Assembly: GCF_025567465.1 (NCBI RefSeq)
Contig: NZ_JAOQKI010000006.1
Span: 62,001 to 126,000, forward strand
Length of the DNA stretch: 64,000 nt
Origin: Roseburia_C amylophila
Lineage (GTDB): Bacteria; Bacillota; Clostridia; Lachnospirales; Lachnospiraceae
Direction of reading: 5' to 3'
In this document: piece by piece, positions 36,063 through 44,836 of the stretch
Position numbering within the stretch: position 1 is the stretch's first letter
Layout of the letters: the number at the start of each line of letters is the position of its first letter
Notes under the pieces: model-generated
The model's database searches: none
What the model was told of the DNA's origin: nothing
The model's input: only the letters and a program-made list of their open reading frames with translations
Made by a program: the position numbers and the translations under genes

Positions 36063-36246
36063 AAACTGCACCCCCTGTTATTCTTTTGCTGCCCTTATTA
36101 TGACCTTCCCCTGTCTTTTCATGCATGTGATTTTTCTTTTGTGTTGAATGTAAGTATATATATTTTTTGTATAGAATTATGTCATATTCTGGCATATAGA
36201 TTTGATTTTTTCAAATGAAATAATCAGACTAATTTTCGTCTTGAAG
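36063..36246 (-). promoter_or_regulatory. Long 5' untranslated leader of the pilus operon
   Basis: About 180 A/T-rich transcribed bases with no open frame. At 36178-36196 the dyad TATGNCA-N5-TGNCATA (TATGCCAGAATATGACATA on the minus strand) may be an operator or a small stem. Nothing else recognisable; no riboswitch that I can name. Confidence 0.5.
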
Positions 36247-36275
36247 ATTATATTTTCTTTTTTTCAATGAGTCAA
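36247..36275 (-). promoter_or_regulatory. Promoter of the sortase-pilus cluster
   Basis: Minus-strand TTGACT, 17 bases, TATAAT: five of six and six of six to the main sigma factor consensus. I see no other comparable promoter until rplS, 19 kb downstream. Confidence 0.8.
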
Positions 36276-36369
36276 TACTTTCTATCAAAAATGAACCAAA
36301 AGTACCACAAAATCTCTCAAAAATTGTGTCGTTTTCAGGATTTTTAATTTGATATCGTTCTTATAAAGT
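36276..36369. other. A/T-rich spacer, nothing recognised
   Basis: About 95 bases between the pilus promoter and the POR terminator. Contains short A and T runs and no gene. Confidence 0.5.
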
Positions 36370-36416
36370 AAAAAAAGAGACGTAACTTACACTTCTGTAA
36401 ATTACATCTCTTTTAT
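36370..36416 (-). terminator. Intrinsic terminator after POR
   Basis: Minus strand AAAAGAGATGTAATTTACA pairs with TGTAAGTTACGTCTCTTTT over a GAAG loop, followed by T's. Almost perfect, and clearly separates POR from the pilus cluster. Confidence 0.92.
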
Positions 36417-36456
36417 TTTACCTAATCGTCAGATTCTTCTGTCCAATCAGCTAATC

Positions 36457-39400
36457 TTATTTGTAAAGTTCAACTAATCTTAACAGATGTTCATAACGAG
36501 CCTTTGCAGCTTCCTCAGATGCTTTGAACAGTTTTTCTGCTCTGTCTGGGAAGGAACGTGTTAATCTGCTGTAACGTGTCTCGTTATTTAAGAAATCCTG
36601 GTAAGATCCATCACCTGGCTTAGAAGTCAATGTGAATGGGTTCTTTCCTTCTGCTTTCAATGCCGGGTTGTATGAGAATAAGTTCCAGTAACCTGCTGCT
36701 ACTGCTTTCTTCATCTCATCCTGGCAGTGGTTCATTCCACCCTTAACACCGTGTAACTCACATGGAGCATATCCGATGATAAGTGAAGGTCCGTTGTATG
36801 CTTCTGCTTCAGCAATTACCTTAACAGCATTTGCCATATTTGCACCAAGAGCGATCTGTGCTACATATACATAGCCGTAGCTCATAGCGATTTCTGCAAG
36901 GCTCTTCTTGCCAACTTCTTTACCAGAAGCAGCGAACTGACAAACCTCACCGATGTTAGAAGCTTTAGAAGCCTGTCCACCTGTATTAGAGTACATCTCT
37001 GTATCGAATACCATTACGTTTACGTTCTCACCGGAAGCAAGTACATGGTCTAATCCGCCGAAGCCGATATCGTAAGCCCATCCATCACCACCGAAGATCC
37101 ATACAGACTTCTTAGCAAGGTAATTCTTCTTATCTAATGCATCCTTAGCATCCGGGCATCCTGCTGCTGCAGCTTTCTCTAACTCAGCAACTAACGCTTC
37201 TGTTGCAGGTGTATTAGCTTTTGTATCATTCTTAGTCTCTTCGAACTTGTCAAATGCAGCCTTTAATTCTGCGCTTGCTTTATCAGACTCAGCACATTTC
37301 TTAGCGCTTGCAATTGCCTGCTCACGAAGAACTTTCTGTCCGATTTCCATACCAAAACCATGCTCAGCGTTATCCTCGAATAAGGAGTTTGCCCAAGCCG
37401 GACCTTTCTTGGAATCTTTGTTTACTGTATATGGTGATGTTGCTGCAGGACCGCCCCAGATAGAAGAACATCCTGTTGCATTGGAAATATACATATGCTC
37501 ACCAAATAACTGAGTAATCAAACGAGCGTAAGATGTCTCTGCACAACCTGCACAAGAGCCTGAGAACTCAAGCAATGGCTGATTGAACTGGGAACCTTTA
37601 ACGGTATTGTCTGCCGGCATACCAGGTTTCTTTCCAACGTTTGCTACTAAGTAATCGAATACTGGCTGCTGATCTGCCTGTGATTCCTGAGGAACCATTT
37701 CGATTGCGCCTACTGGACATACCGTAATACATTCGCCACATCCCATACAGTCTAATGGGGATACGCTCATTGTATATTTGTACTCGCCAGCCTTTGGCTT
37801 TGTATCAGCAAGTTTTGTCTGCTCTGGAGCAGCTTTTACTTCTGCTTCGTCTAACATGAATGGACGAATGGTTGCATGTGAACATACGAATGCACACTGG
37901 TTACACTGAATACATTTCTCAGCATCCCATGTAGGAACGGTTACGGCTGTACCACGTTTCTCATATGCTGCTGCACCATGTTCGAACTGTCCATCCGGAT
38001 TCTTTGCAAATGCAGATACCGGAAGGCTGTCTCCGTCCATCTTGGAGATTGGCTCCATTAAGTCTCTTACCATCTTAACAGTCTCAGGACGTCCGGTTAA
38101 TTCCTTCGGAGTTGGATCTGCTTCTGGGTTAGACCAGGATGCTGGAACTTCAACCTTATGTACTGCGTCTACACCAGCGTCGATAGCTTTGTAGTTCATT
38201 TCTACGACAGCGTCACCCTTCTTACCGTAGGATTTCTTAGCTGCTGCTTTCATGAATTCTACTGCATCGTCGATAGGCATAACGTTTGCAAGTTTGAAGA
38301 ATGCAGACTGTAAAATTGTGTTGGTACGTTTACCCATACCAATTTCAATTGCTTTGTCAATTGCATTGATTGTATATAACTGAATGTTGTTATCAGCAAT
38401 GTATTTCTTTGCTTCAGCATTCAGATGATGAGCTAACTCTTCGTCTGACCACTGGCAGTTAATCATGAATACTCCGCCTGGTTTAACATCCTGGGCCATC
38501 TTGAATCCTTTGGTTACATAAGATGGGTTGTGGCATGCTACGAAGTCAGCCTGGTTGATGTAATATGGGCTCTTGATTGGCTTGTCACCGAATCTTAAGT
38601 GGGAAATTGTTACACCACCGGTCTTCTTAGAGTCATACTGGAAGTATGCCTGGATGTATTTATCTGTGTGGTCACCGATAATCTTAGTAGAGTTCTTGTT
38701 AGCACCTACAGTACCGTCTCCACCAAGACCCCAGAACTTACACTCTACAGTTCCTTCTGCAGATGTGATAGGTGCTGGCTTAACCTCTGGTAAGCTTAAG
38801 TTTGTAACGTCATCTACGATACCTACTGTAAATCTGCTCTTTGGAGCATCTTTTTCCAGTTCTTTGTAGATAGCGAATACAGATGAAGGAGGAGTATCCT
38901 TAGATCCTAATCCGTAACGGCCGCCGCATAATACAACGTCGTTTAATCCTGCTTCACGTAATGTTGTAGCTACGTCTAAGTATAATGGGTCTCCTAATGC
39001 TCCTGGCTCTTTTGTTCTGTCAAGAACAGCAACTTTCTTTGCAGTCTTTGGAAGAACTTTTAATAAGGAAGCCGATACCCAAGGACGATACAGACGAACT
39101 TTGATTAATCCGACTTTCTCTCCTGCTGCTGTTAAGTAGTCGATTACTTCTTCTGCTACGTCACAGATAGATCCCATTGCTACGATAACACGGTCTGCAT
39201 CTGCTGCTCCATAGTAGTTGAATAAGTCATAATCTGTACCAAGTTTTTCATTGATTTTGCCCATGTATTTCTCAACGATAGCCGGTAACTCATTGTAAGC
39301 TGTATTACAAGCTTCACGATGCTGGAAGAAAACGTCTCCATTTTCATGAGAACCACGCATAGCTGGATGCTCTGGGTTTAATGCATGCTCACGGAATGCT

Positions 39401-40002
39401 TTTACAGCGTCCATGTTGCACATTTCTTTCAAATCTGCGTAATCCCATTTCTCGATTTTCTGAATCTCATGAGATGTACGGAATCCATCGAAGAAGTTGA
39501 TGAATGGAACTTTTCCTTCAATTGTTGCAAGATGAGCAACTGGGCTTAAGTCCATAACTTCCTGTGGGTTTGTCTCACATAACATAGCAAAACCTGTCTG
39601 ACGACAAGCATATACGTCACTGTGATCACCGAAAATATTTAAGGACTGGGTTGCAACGGTACGTGCTGACACATCAAATACACATGGAAGCTGCTCTCCA
39701 GCGATTTTGTACATATTAGGGATCATTAATAAAAGACCCTGGGATGCAGTAAATGTAGTGGTTAAAGCACCTGCTGCAAGAGAACCATGTACGGCACCTG
39801 CTGCTCCTGCCTCTGATTCCATTTCTACGACTTTAACCTGATTTCCAAAGATATTCTCCTGACCTGCTGCGGACCACTGGTCTACGGAGTCAGCCATTGG
39901 ACTGGACGGGGTAATAGGATAAATAGCTGCAACGTCTGTGTATGCATAAGCTACATGAGCTGCTGCTGTATTACCGTCCATTGATTGTTTTGCTCTGGAC
40001 AT
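36457..40002 (-). CDS. nifJ: Pyruvate:ferredoxin (flavodoxin) oxidoreductase, single chain
   Basis: 1181 residues, fusing all POR domains. Oxidatively decarboxylates pyruvate with CoA to acetyl-CoA, CO2 and reduced ferredoxin. Order: domain I (AYAYTDVAAIYPITPSSPMAD), II, III gamma-type, V with two [4Fe-4S] motifs CIQCNQCAFVC and CMGCGECITVCP (about residues 690-755), and VI binding thiamine diphosphate (GGDGWAYDIGFGGLDH, then NTGGQASKA). A further cluster is ligated by FSGSCAGCAETSY. Strong ribosome site GGAGG. Signature enzyme of a strict anaerobe; monocistronic. Confidence 0.98.
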   Translation of the reverse strand: MSRAKQSMDGNTAAAHVAYAYTDVAAIYPITPSSPMADSVDQWSAAGQENIFGNQVKVVEMESEAGAAGAVHGSLAAGALTTTFTASQGLLLMIPNMYKIAGEQLPCVFDVSARTVATQSLNIFGDHSDVYACRQTGFAMLCETNPQEVMDLSPVAHLATIEGKVPFINFFDGFRTSHEIQKIEKWDYADLKEMCNMDAVKAFREHALNPEHPAMRGSHENGDVFFQHREACNTAYNELPAIVEKYMGKINEKLGTDYDLFNYYGAADADRVIVAMGSICDVAEEVIDYLTAAGEKVGLIKVRLYRPWVSASLLKVLPKTAKKVAVLDRTKEPGALGDPLYLDVATTLREAGLNDVVLCGGRYGLGSKDTPPSSVFAIYKELEKDAPKSRFTVGIVDDVTNLSLPEVKPAPITSAEGTVECKFWGLGGDGTVGANKNSTKIIGDHTDKYIQAYFQYDSKKTGGVTISHLRFGDKPIKSPYYINQADFVACHNPSYVTKGFKMAQDVKPGGVFMINCQWSDEELAHHLNAEAKKYIADNNIQLYTINAIDKAIEIGMGKRTNTILQSAFFKLANVMPIDDAVEFMKAAAKKSYGKKGDAVVEMNYKAIDAGVDAVHKVEVPASWSNPEADPTPKELTGRPETVKMVRDLMEPISKMDGDSLPVSAFAKNPDGQFEHGAAAYEKRGTAVTVPTWDAEKCIQCNQCAFVCSHATIRPFMLDEAEVKAAPEQTKLADTKPKAGEYKYTMSVSPLDCMGCGECITVCPVGAIEMVPQESQADQQPVFDYLVANVGKKPGMPADNTVKGSQFNQPLLEFSGSCAGCAETSYARLITQLFGEHMYISNATGCSSIWGGPAATSPYTVNKDSKKGPAWANSLFEDNAEHGFGMEIGQKVLREQAIASAKKCAESDKASAELKAAFDKFEETKNDTKANTPATEALVAELEKAAAAGCPDAKDALDKKNYLAKKSVWIFGGDGWAYDIGFGGLDHVLASGENVNVMVFDTEMYSNTGGQASKASNIGEVCQFAASGKEVGKKSLAEIAMSYGYVYVAQIALGANMANAVKVIAEAEAYNGPSLIIGYAPCELHGVKGGMNHCQDEMKKAVAAGYWNLFSYNPALKAEGKNPFTLTSKPGDGSYQDFLNNETRYSRLTRSFPDRAEKLFKASEEAAKARYEHLLRLVELYK

Positions 40003-40056
40003 TATTTATTCCTCCTTATTTAAATAAAAAACTTATGTCTTATCGACCTAAATCAC

Positions 40057-40085
40057 ATTTTAGCATTTTATTTGTCGATTATCAA
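40057..40085 (-). promoter_or_regulatory. Promoter of POR
   Basis: Minus-strand TTGATA, 17 bases, TAAAAT, ~55 bases before the start codon. Confidence 0.75.
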
Positions 40086-40143
40086 GATTATGGACTGTAC
40101 GAAATGAAGAACAATCATGAATTTCTTCTATAAGAAGTTTTAG

Positions 40144-40172
40144 TTGCTTTTCCACTGTTTTTCTAGTATGAT
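40144..40172 (+). promoter_or_regulatory. Promoter of the ABC-F gene
   Basis: Plus-strand TTGCTT, 17 bases, TATGAT, ending ~58 bases before the ATG. Confidence 0.75.
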
Positions 40173-40230
40173 ACGAATTGGTGCATAAGCATGAAAGCAC
40201 CGTAAATTCAAAGAGTCAGGAGATTTGATT

Positions 40231-41871
40231 ATGATAAGTGCAAACAATGTAACTTTACGAATCGGGAAGAAAGCCTTGTTTGAAGATGTAAATATTAAAT
40301 TCACGGAAGGCAACTGCTACGGTCTGATTGGTGCCAATGGTGCCGGTAAATCTACTTTCTTAAAGATTTTATCCGGACAATTAGACTCCACCAGCGGCGA
40401 TGTGGTTATTACACCGGGACAACGTCTTTCCTTCCTGCAGCAGGACCACTTCAAATATGATGAGTACTCCGTTTTAGATACCGTTATCATGGGAAACAAA
40501 CGTCTCTATGATATCATGAAGGAGAAGGATGCTATCTATGCAAAAGAGGATTTTTCCGATGAAGATGGTATCCGTGCCAGTGAACTGGAAGGCGAATTTG
40601 CTGAAATGGACGGCTGGAATGCAGAATCCGATGCTGCCATGTTATTAAATGGTCTTGGCATCCCGACAGAAGACCACTACACCACTATGCGTGACCTTCC
40701 GGGTGCTACCAAGGTTAAGGTGCTCTTAGCCCAGGCATTATTCGGTAATCCGGACATTCTGCTCTTAGACGAGCCGACCAACCACTTAGACTTAGATGCC
40801 ATTGCATGGCTGGAAGAATTCTTAATCAACTTTAACAACACTGTAATCGTCGTATCCCACGACCGTTACTTCTTAAATAAGGTATGTACTCATATTGCCG
40901 ATATCGATTATGGCAAGATTCAGTTATATGCCGGTAACTACGATTTCTGGTATGAGTCCAGCCAGCTTCTTGTTAAGCAGATGAAAGAAGCCAATAAAAA
41001 GAAGGAAGAAAAGATTAAAGAGTTACAGGAGTTCATTTCCCGTTTCTCTGCGAATGCTTCCAAATCCAAACAGGCAACTTCCAGAAAACGTGCCCTTGAG
41101 AAAATCGAGCTGGATGAAATCAAACCTTCCAGCCGTAAATATCCTTACATTGATTTCCGACCACAGCGTGAAATCGGTAATGAGGTTCTTACCGTAGAGG
41201 GGCTAAGCAAAACTATCGATGGCGTAAAAGTATTAGACAATGTATCCTTTATCTTAGGACATGATGATAAAGTAGCTTTTGTCGGAAGCAACGAGCTTGC
41301 CAAGACTACCCTCTTTAAGATTCTTGCCGGTGAAATGGAGCCGGACGAAGGAACTTACAAATGGGGTGTTACGACTTCCCAGTCCTATTTTCCGAAGGAC
41401 AATACCGAAATCTTTGATACTGACCTTGTTATCACAGACTGGCTGACCCAGTATTCCGAGATCAAAGATGCTACTTATGTACGTGGTTTCTTAGGAAGAA
41501 TGCTTTTCGCCGGTGAAGATGGCATGAAGAAAATGAGAGTCCTTTCCGGAGGAGAAAAAGTGCGTGTACTGCTCTCCCGTATGATGATTCAGGCTTCCAA
41601 TGTCTTAATCTTAGATGAGCCTACCGACCACTTAGACATGGAGTCCATTACCGCATTAAACAACGGTCTGATTAAATTTCCGGGTGTTGTACTCTTCGCT
41701 TCCCGTGACCACCAGTTCACACAGACCACTGCCAACCGCATTATGGAGCTTCTTCCAAATGGCGGACTCATTGATAAGATTACCACTTACGATGAATACT
41801 TAGAAAGTGATGAAATGGCAAGAAAACGTCAGGTTTACTCCATGAGTGAAGAAGACGAGAATGATAACTAA
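40231..41871 (+). CDS. ABC-F family ATPase (YkpA/YbiT type)
   Basis: 546 residues with two ABC domains and no membrane part; ABC-F proteins act on ribosomes, as translation factors or antibiotic-protection proteins. Domain 1: Walker A GANGAGKST, signature region GLGIPTEDHYTTMRDLPGATKVKVLLA (LSGGE replaced by LPGAT), Walker B LLLDEPTNHLDLD. Linker is rich in Lys/Glu. Domain 2: degenerate Walker A GSNELAKTT, signature LSGGEKVRVLLSR, Walker B LILDEPTDHLDME. ATG at 40231 has AGGAGA 7 bases upstream; a TTG six bases earlier is less likely. The only strongly supported large gene on the plus strand. Confidence 0.93.
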   Translation: MISANNVTLRIGKKALFEDVNIKFTEGNCYGLIGANGAGKSTFLKILSGQLDSTSGDVVITPGQRLSFLQQDHFKYDEYSVLDTVIMGNKRLYDIMKEKDAIYAKEDFSDEDGIRASELEGEFAEMDGWNAESDAAMLLNGLGIPTEDHYTTMRDLPGATKVKVLLAQALFGNPDILLLDEPTNHLDLDAIAWLEEFLINFNNTVIVVSHDRYFLNKVCTHIADIDYGKIQLYAGNYDFWYESSQLLVKQMKEANKKKEEKIKELQEFISRFSANASKSKQATSRKRALEKIELDEIKPSSRKYPYIDFRPQREIGNEVLTVEGLSKTIDGVKVLDNVSFILGHDDKVAFVGSNELAKTTLFKILAGEMEPDEGTYKWGVTTSQSYFPKDNTEIFDTDLVITDWLTQYSEIKDATYVRGFLGRMLFAGEDGMKKMRVLSGGEKVRVLLSRMMIQASNVLILDEPTDHLDMESITALNNGLIKFPGVVLFASRDHQFTQTTANRIMELLPNGGLIDKITTYDEYLESDEMARKRQVYSMSEEDENDN

Positions 41872-41890
41872 AAATAGCTTTTAAGATAGA

Positions 41891-41924
41891 AAGCAGGTGT
41901 TCCAATCGGAACACCTGCTTTTTT
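41891..41924 (+). terminator. Intrinsic terminator after the ABC-F gene
   Basis: Perfect 13-base stem AAGCAGGTGTTCC and its complement, AATC loop, followed by TTTT then GC. It may also slow transcription from the convergent FliD-like gene. Confidence 0.93.
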
Positions 41925-42035
41925 GCTTTACCGAAAATTGCTTTCCTGTAACACACGTTTCTTGCTATTTGCATATATTATTTATACCTGACATTTACAC
42001 CGTCATTATGCGAATCATAATTATTAACCGGTCAC

Positions 42036-42806
42036 TTAGGTTGTCGTATTATAAATCTCTCCGGTATTATAATTGTAGGTATATGTACCTGTATTACCAT
42101 ATGTATTGCCCTTGGATGCTTCCCGTTCTGCATAATAATCTGCTAAAGATGCTTTTGCAGATACCTGATATCCATAGGAACCATTTCCATTGAACAAAGA
42201 TTTTACCAAAGACATATCTGCCTTCTTAAAGGTATCCTCATCAATACTGAGTTTGTTATCTGTACCAACGGTAATTCCAACCTTAGAAAGTAACTTTTCA
42301 TTGGAATCTGTAGTCCGAACCATGGAAGAAACTGCATTGAGAATTCCATTAGTATTGGAATCTTCTGATTTCTTCAGCAGGTTATTGTAGCTGTCTACGA
42401 AAGCACTTACTTTCTTATAAATTGCGTCTTTATCATAATCTGTTGTGGTATTACCCTTTGCATCGGTTGTTGTTACTTTGTTAAATACAGACTTCTTGGT
42501 CTTATCCAGTAAAGCATCGGATGCACCCTTCAACTCTTCCGCAGCATCTTCAATTTTTGCTAATGTCTTAGTATCATCCTTTGCAGTAGACGTTGAAGTC
42601 TTCTTGTTTGTCTCTACAATCTTGCTGGCAGAATCATTTCCACCATAATATGCCTTCATCAGTTTAAAATAGGAACCGGTACGAATTGCAGAATAATCAA
42701 CAATATTAATCCCTAACAAACCGCTGTTTGAAGTTCTGTTTCCATTTGATAATCCGGAAAACAATGTGTGAATTGAATTCGAATCATAATTTGAAATGCC
42801 TATCAT
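42036..42806 (-). CDS. Orphan protein with FliD-like C-terminal domain
   Basis: 256 residues from MIGISNYDSNSIHTL. After a short N-terminal part with polar runs, two helical regions follow: KASTSTAK-type linker, then FVDSYNNLLKKSEDSN, LLSKVGITVGTDNKLSIDED and LVKSLFNGNGSYGYQVS. The 'VDSYN ... GI...G.L.IDED... LF' wording matches the FliD/HAP2 C-terminal region, but no cap domain or flagellar neighbour is present. AAGGAG site 6 bases upstream. It may be a secreted or filament-associated protein; it has no obvious signal peptide, as in flagellar export. Confidence 0.6.
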   Translation of the reverse strand: MIGISNYDSNSIHTLFSGLSNGNRTSNSGLLGINIVDYSAIRTGSYFKLMKAYYGGNDSASKIVETNKKTSTSTAKDDTKTLAKIEDAAEELKGASDALLDKTKKSVFNKVTTTDAKGNTTTDYDKDAIYKKVSAFVDSYNNLLKKSEDSNTNGILNAVSSMVRTTDSNEKLLSKVGITVGTDNKLSIDEDTFKKADMSLVKSLFNGNGSYGYQVSAKASLADYYAEREASKGNTYGNTGTYTYNYNTGEIYNTTT

Positions 42807-42870
42807 ATAATCACTCCTTTGATATCTGATGTGTAACATCCTTGTCCCACGTCTGCCTATTGTTAATGCT

Positions 42871-42899
42871 ATTATAGCATTTTAGGCACAGGATTGCAA
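42871..42899 (-). promoter_or_regulatory. Promoter of the FliD-like gene
   Basis: Minus-strand TTGCAA, 17 bases, TATAAT; ~65-base leader. Confidence 0.75.
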
Positions 42900-43054
42900 T
42901 ATTGTGTAAAATTCACAACTTTTTATGTGATTTTTTTCATCTATTGTAACTTTTCACAAAGTATTTATGGTTTGTTCATAGTTTTGTCATATTTATAGCG
43001 TACTATAAAACCATCAAAAGAAACTCATGTTTTTAGATATATTTTTTCATAATA
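42900..43054. other. A/T-rich spacer, nothing recognised
   Basis: About 155 bases without open frame. Contains tracts of T and no strong second promoter. Confidence 0.5.
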
Positions 43055-43081
43055 GCCTCGGCATCCGAAAGATGTCGGGGC
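43055..43081. other. 11-bp stem-loop without T tract
   Basis: GCCTCGGCATC and GATGTCGGGGC pair (two wobbles as RNA) over a CGAAA loop. No T tract on either strand, so terminator function is doubtful. Confidence 0.55.
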
Positions 43082-43141
43082 ACTCCTCATTTTAGGAATA
43101 ATTTTTTATGTTGGCTGGATACCAATATATTTGATAACATA

Positions 43142-43365
43142 AATTACAGGATTTAGCAGGTTTCTATGTCAGGCATAAAATACCGCAGTTCTAGAACACA
43201 TATTTTTCTTTTTACAATATAAAGTGTCTTTCCGTTGCTTTGACGGACAGTGCTGATAGTCAGTCAAAGCAACGGAAAGACATTTTGTAATCAAGAAAAA
43301 ATATGTGCTAAGAACTGCAGATATTCCATGCCAATTAACATAGAAATCTGTTAAATCCTGCAATT
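43142..43365. repeat. Long imperfect inverted repeat (MITE-like or RNA hairpin)
   Basis: Left arm 43142-43244 and right arm 43263-43365 are about 85% complementary with the innermost 20 bases perfect; the loop is 18 bases. Weaker pairing continues outward to about 43112 and 43393, where the ung stop codon lies. No transposase gene. An open 70-codon minus-strand stretch lies inside the repeat and is not credible as a gene. Confidence 0.9.
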
Positions 43366-43392
43366 CTTTGTTATTCAACATTAAAATCCATC

Positions 43393-44070
43393 CTACAAAT
43401 TCTCAATCTGCCAGTCTATCGGTGCTACTCCATGCTCTTCTAAAAATGCATTCGCCTGTGAGAAATGTTTGCATCCGAAAAAACCACGGTATGCCGAAAG
43501 CGGGCTTGGATGAGGTGCTTTTAATATCAGATGCTTCGGATTGGTAAGCATCGGAATTTTGCTCTGTGCCGGTCTGCCCCACAGCATATAGACAACTGGT
43601 CGATCCTGGGCATTGACTGCCTGGATAATGGCATCCGTAAAATGCTCCCATCCTTTGCCCTGATGGGAGTTCGCCTGATGTGCACGGACGGTCAGAACCG
43701 TGTTCAATAATAATACACCCTGCTTTGCCCATTTTTCCAGATAACCATTGTCAGGGATATAGCAGCCAAGGTCATCCTGTAGTTCTTTATAGATGTTCTG
43801 TAAAGATGGTGGAATCTCTTTCTGATCCGGCAGTACGGAAAAACTAAGACCATGTGCCTGATGTTCATTATGGTATGGATCCTGTCCCAAAATCAGCACC
43901 TTTACTTCTGAAAGCGGTGTCAAGTGCAAGGCATTAAAGATATCATCTGCCGGTGGATATACCACATGGGTGCTGTATTCTTTTTTTACAAAATCATATA
44001 AATCTCTGTAATATGGCTTTTTAAACTCGGCAGATACACTGTCCAGCCAGTCATTGGTAATCATTGCCAT
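43393..44070 (-). CDS. ung: Uracil-DNA glycosylase, family 1
   Basis: 225 residues. Removes uracil from DNA in base excision repair. Motifs: VLILGQDPYHNEHQAHGLSF (GQDPYH with catalytic Asp), VLLLNTVLTVRAHQANSH, VYMLWGRPAQSK and the HPSPLSAYRGFFGC loop with catalytic His. 5 bases from hisF and in the same operon, though unrelated in pathway. Its stop codon lies inside the outer edge of the long inverted repeat. Confidence 0.98.
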   Translation of the reverse strand: MAMITNDWLDSVSAEFKKPYYRDLYDFVKKEYSTHVVYPPADDIFNALHLTPLSEVKVLILGQDPYHNEHQAHGLSFSVLPDQKEIPPSLQNIYKELQDDLGCYIPDNGYLEKWAKQGVLLLNTVLTVRAHQANSHQGKGWEHFTDAIIQAVNAQDRPVVYMLWGRPAQSKIPMLTNPKHLILKAPHPSPLSAYRGFFGCKHFSQANAFLEEHGVAPIDWQIENL

Positions 44071-44074
44071 AGTT

Positions 44075-44836
44075 TTATCTCCTTACTGATACCCCGCGAC
44101 CTGCAAGATAATTCTTAAGGTCCATAATTTCAAGTTCTTTATAATGGAATAATGATGCTGCCAGTGCTGCATCTGCTTTACCTTCTGTCAAAGCTTCATA
44201 GAAATGCTCTTTCGTTCCGGCTCCACCGGAAGCAATGACCGGAATAGATACATTTTCTGCAATCTGTCTGGTCAGTTCCAAATCGTAACCGGCTTTCGTG
44301 CCATCACAATCCATACTGGTCAAAAGAATTTCTCCGGCTCCAAGCTTCTCGACTTTCATTGCCCATTCTACCGCATCAATACCTACATCAATTCTTCCGC
44401 CATTTTTATAAATGTTCCAGCCGCTGCCATCTTCTCTTCTTCTCGCATCAATAGCAACAACCACACACTGACTTCCGAATTTGTCTGCCGCATCACTGAT
44501 TAACTGTGGTGTATTAATTGCAGAAGAATTAATGGAAATCTTGTCTGCACCTTCCCTAAGCAGCACTTTAAAATCTTCTACACAGCGGATTCCTCCGCCT
44601 ACGGTAAATGGAATAAATACATTTTCCGCTACACGTCTTACCATATCTACTACTGTATTACGGTTATCCGAAGATGCTGTAATATCTAGAAATACCACTT
44701 CATCTGCTCCGGCTTTATCATATGCTGCCGCAATTTCCACTGGGTCACCGGCATCTCTTAAATTCACAAAGTTCACACCTTTTACAACTCTTCCATCATT
44801 GACATCCAGACATGGAATAATTCTCTTGGTAAACAT
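44075..44836 (-). CDS. hisF: Imidazole glycerol phosphate synthase cyclase subunit
   Basis: 253 residues, (beta/alpha)8 barrel. Makes imidazole glycerol phosphate and AICAR from PRFAR and ammonia delivered by HisH. N-terminus MFTKRIIPCLDVNDGRVVKG with catalytic Asp, FTVGGGIR, and the later IASGGAG; second catalytic Asp in LLTSMDCDGTKAGYD. Overlaps the end of hisH by one base of the TAATG. The rest of the histidine operon is not present, so hisFH are split from it here. Confidence 0.98.
   Translation of the reverse strand: MFTKRIIPCLDVNDGRVVKGVNFVNLRDAGDPVEIAAAYDKAGADEVVFLDITASSDNRNTVVDMVRRVAENVFIPFTVGGGIRCVEDFKVLLREGADKISINSSAINTPQLISDAADKFGSQCVVVAIDARRREDGSGWNIYKNGGRIDVGIDAVEWAMKVEKLGAGEILLTSMDCDGTKAGYDLELTRQIAENVSIPVIASGGAGTKEHFYEALTEGKADAALAASLFHYKELEIMDLKNYLAGRGVSVRR

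Noticed and set aside
43055..43081. A c-di-GMP or preQ1 riboswitch
   Set aside because: The stem-loop lacks the conserved core sequences of either class that I know; a plain hairpin is all that is shown.
43169..43381. 70-codon minus-strand frame inside the long inverted repeat
   Set aside because: Spans both arms and the loop of the repeat, so it is better explained as structure than as a gene.
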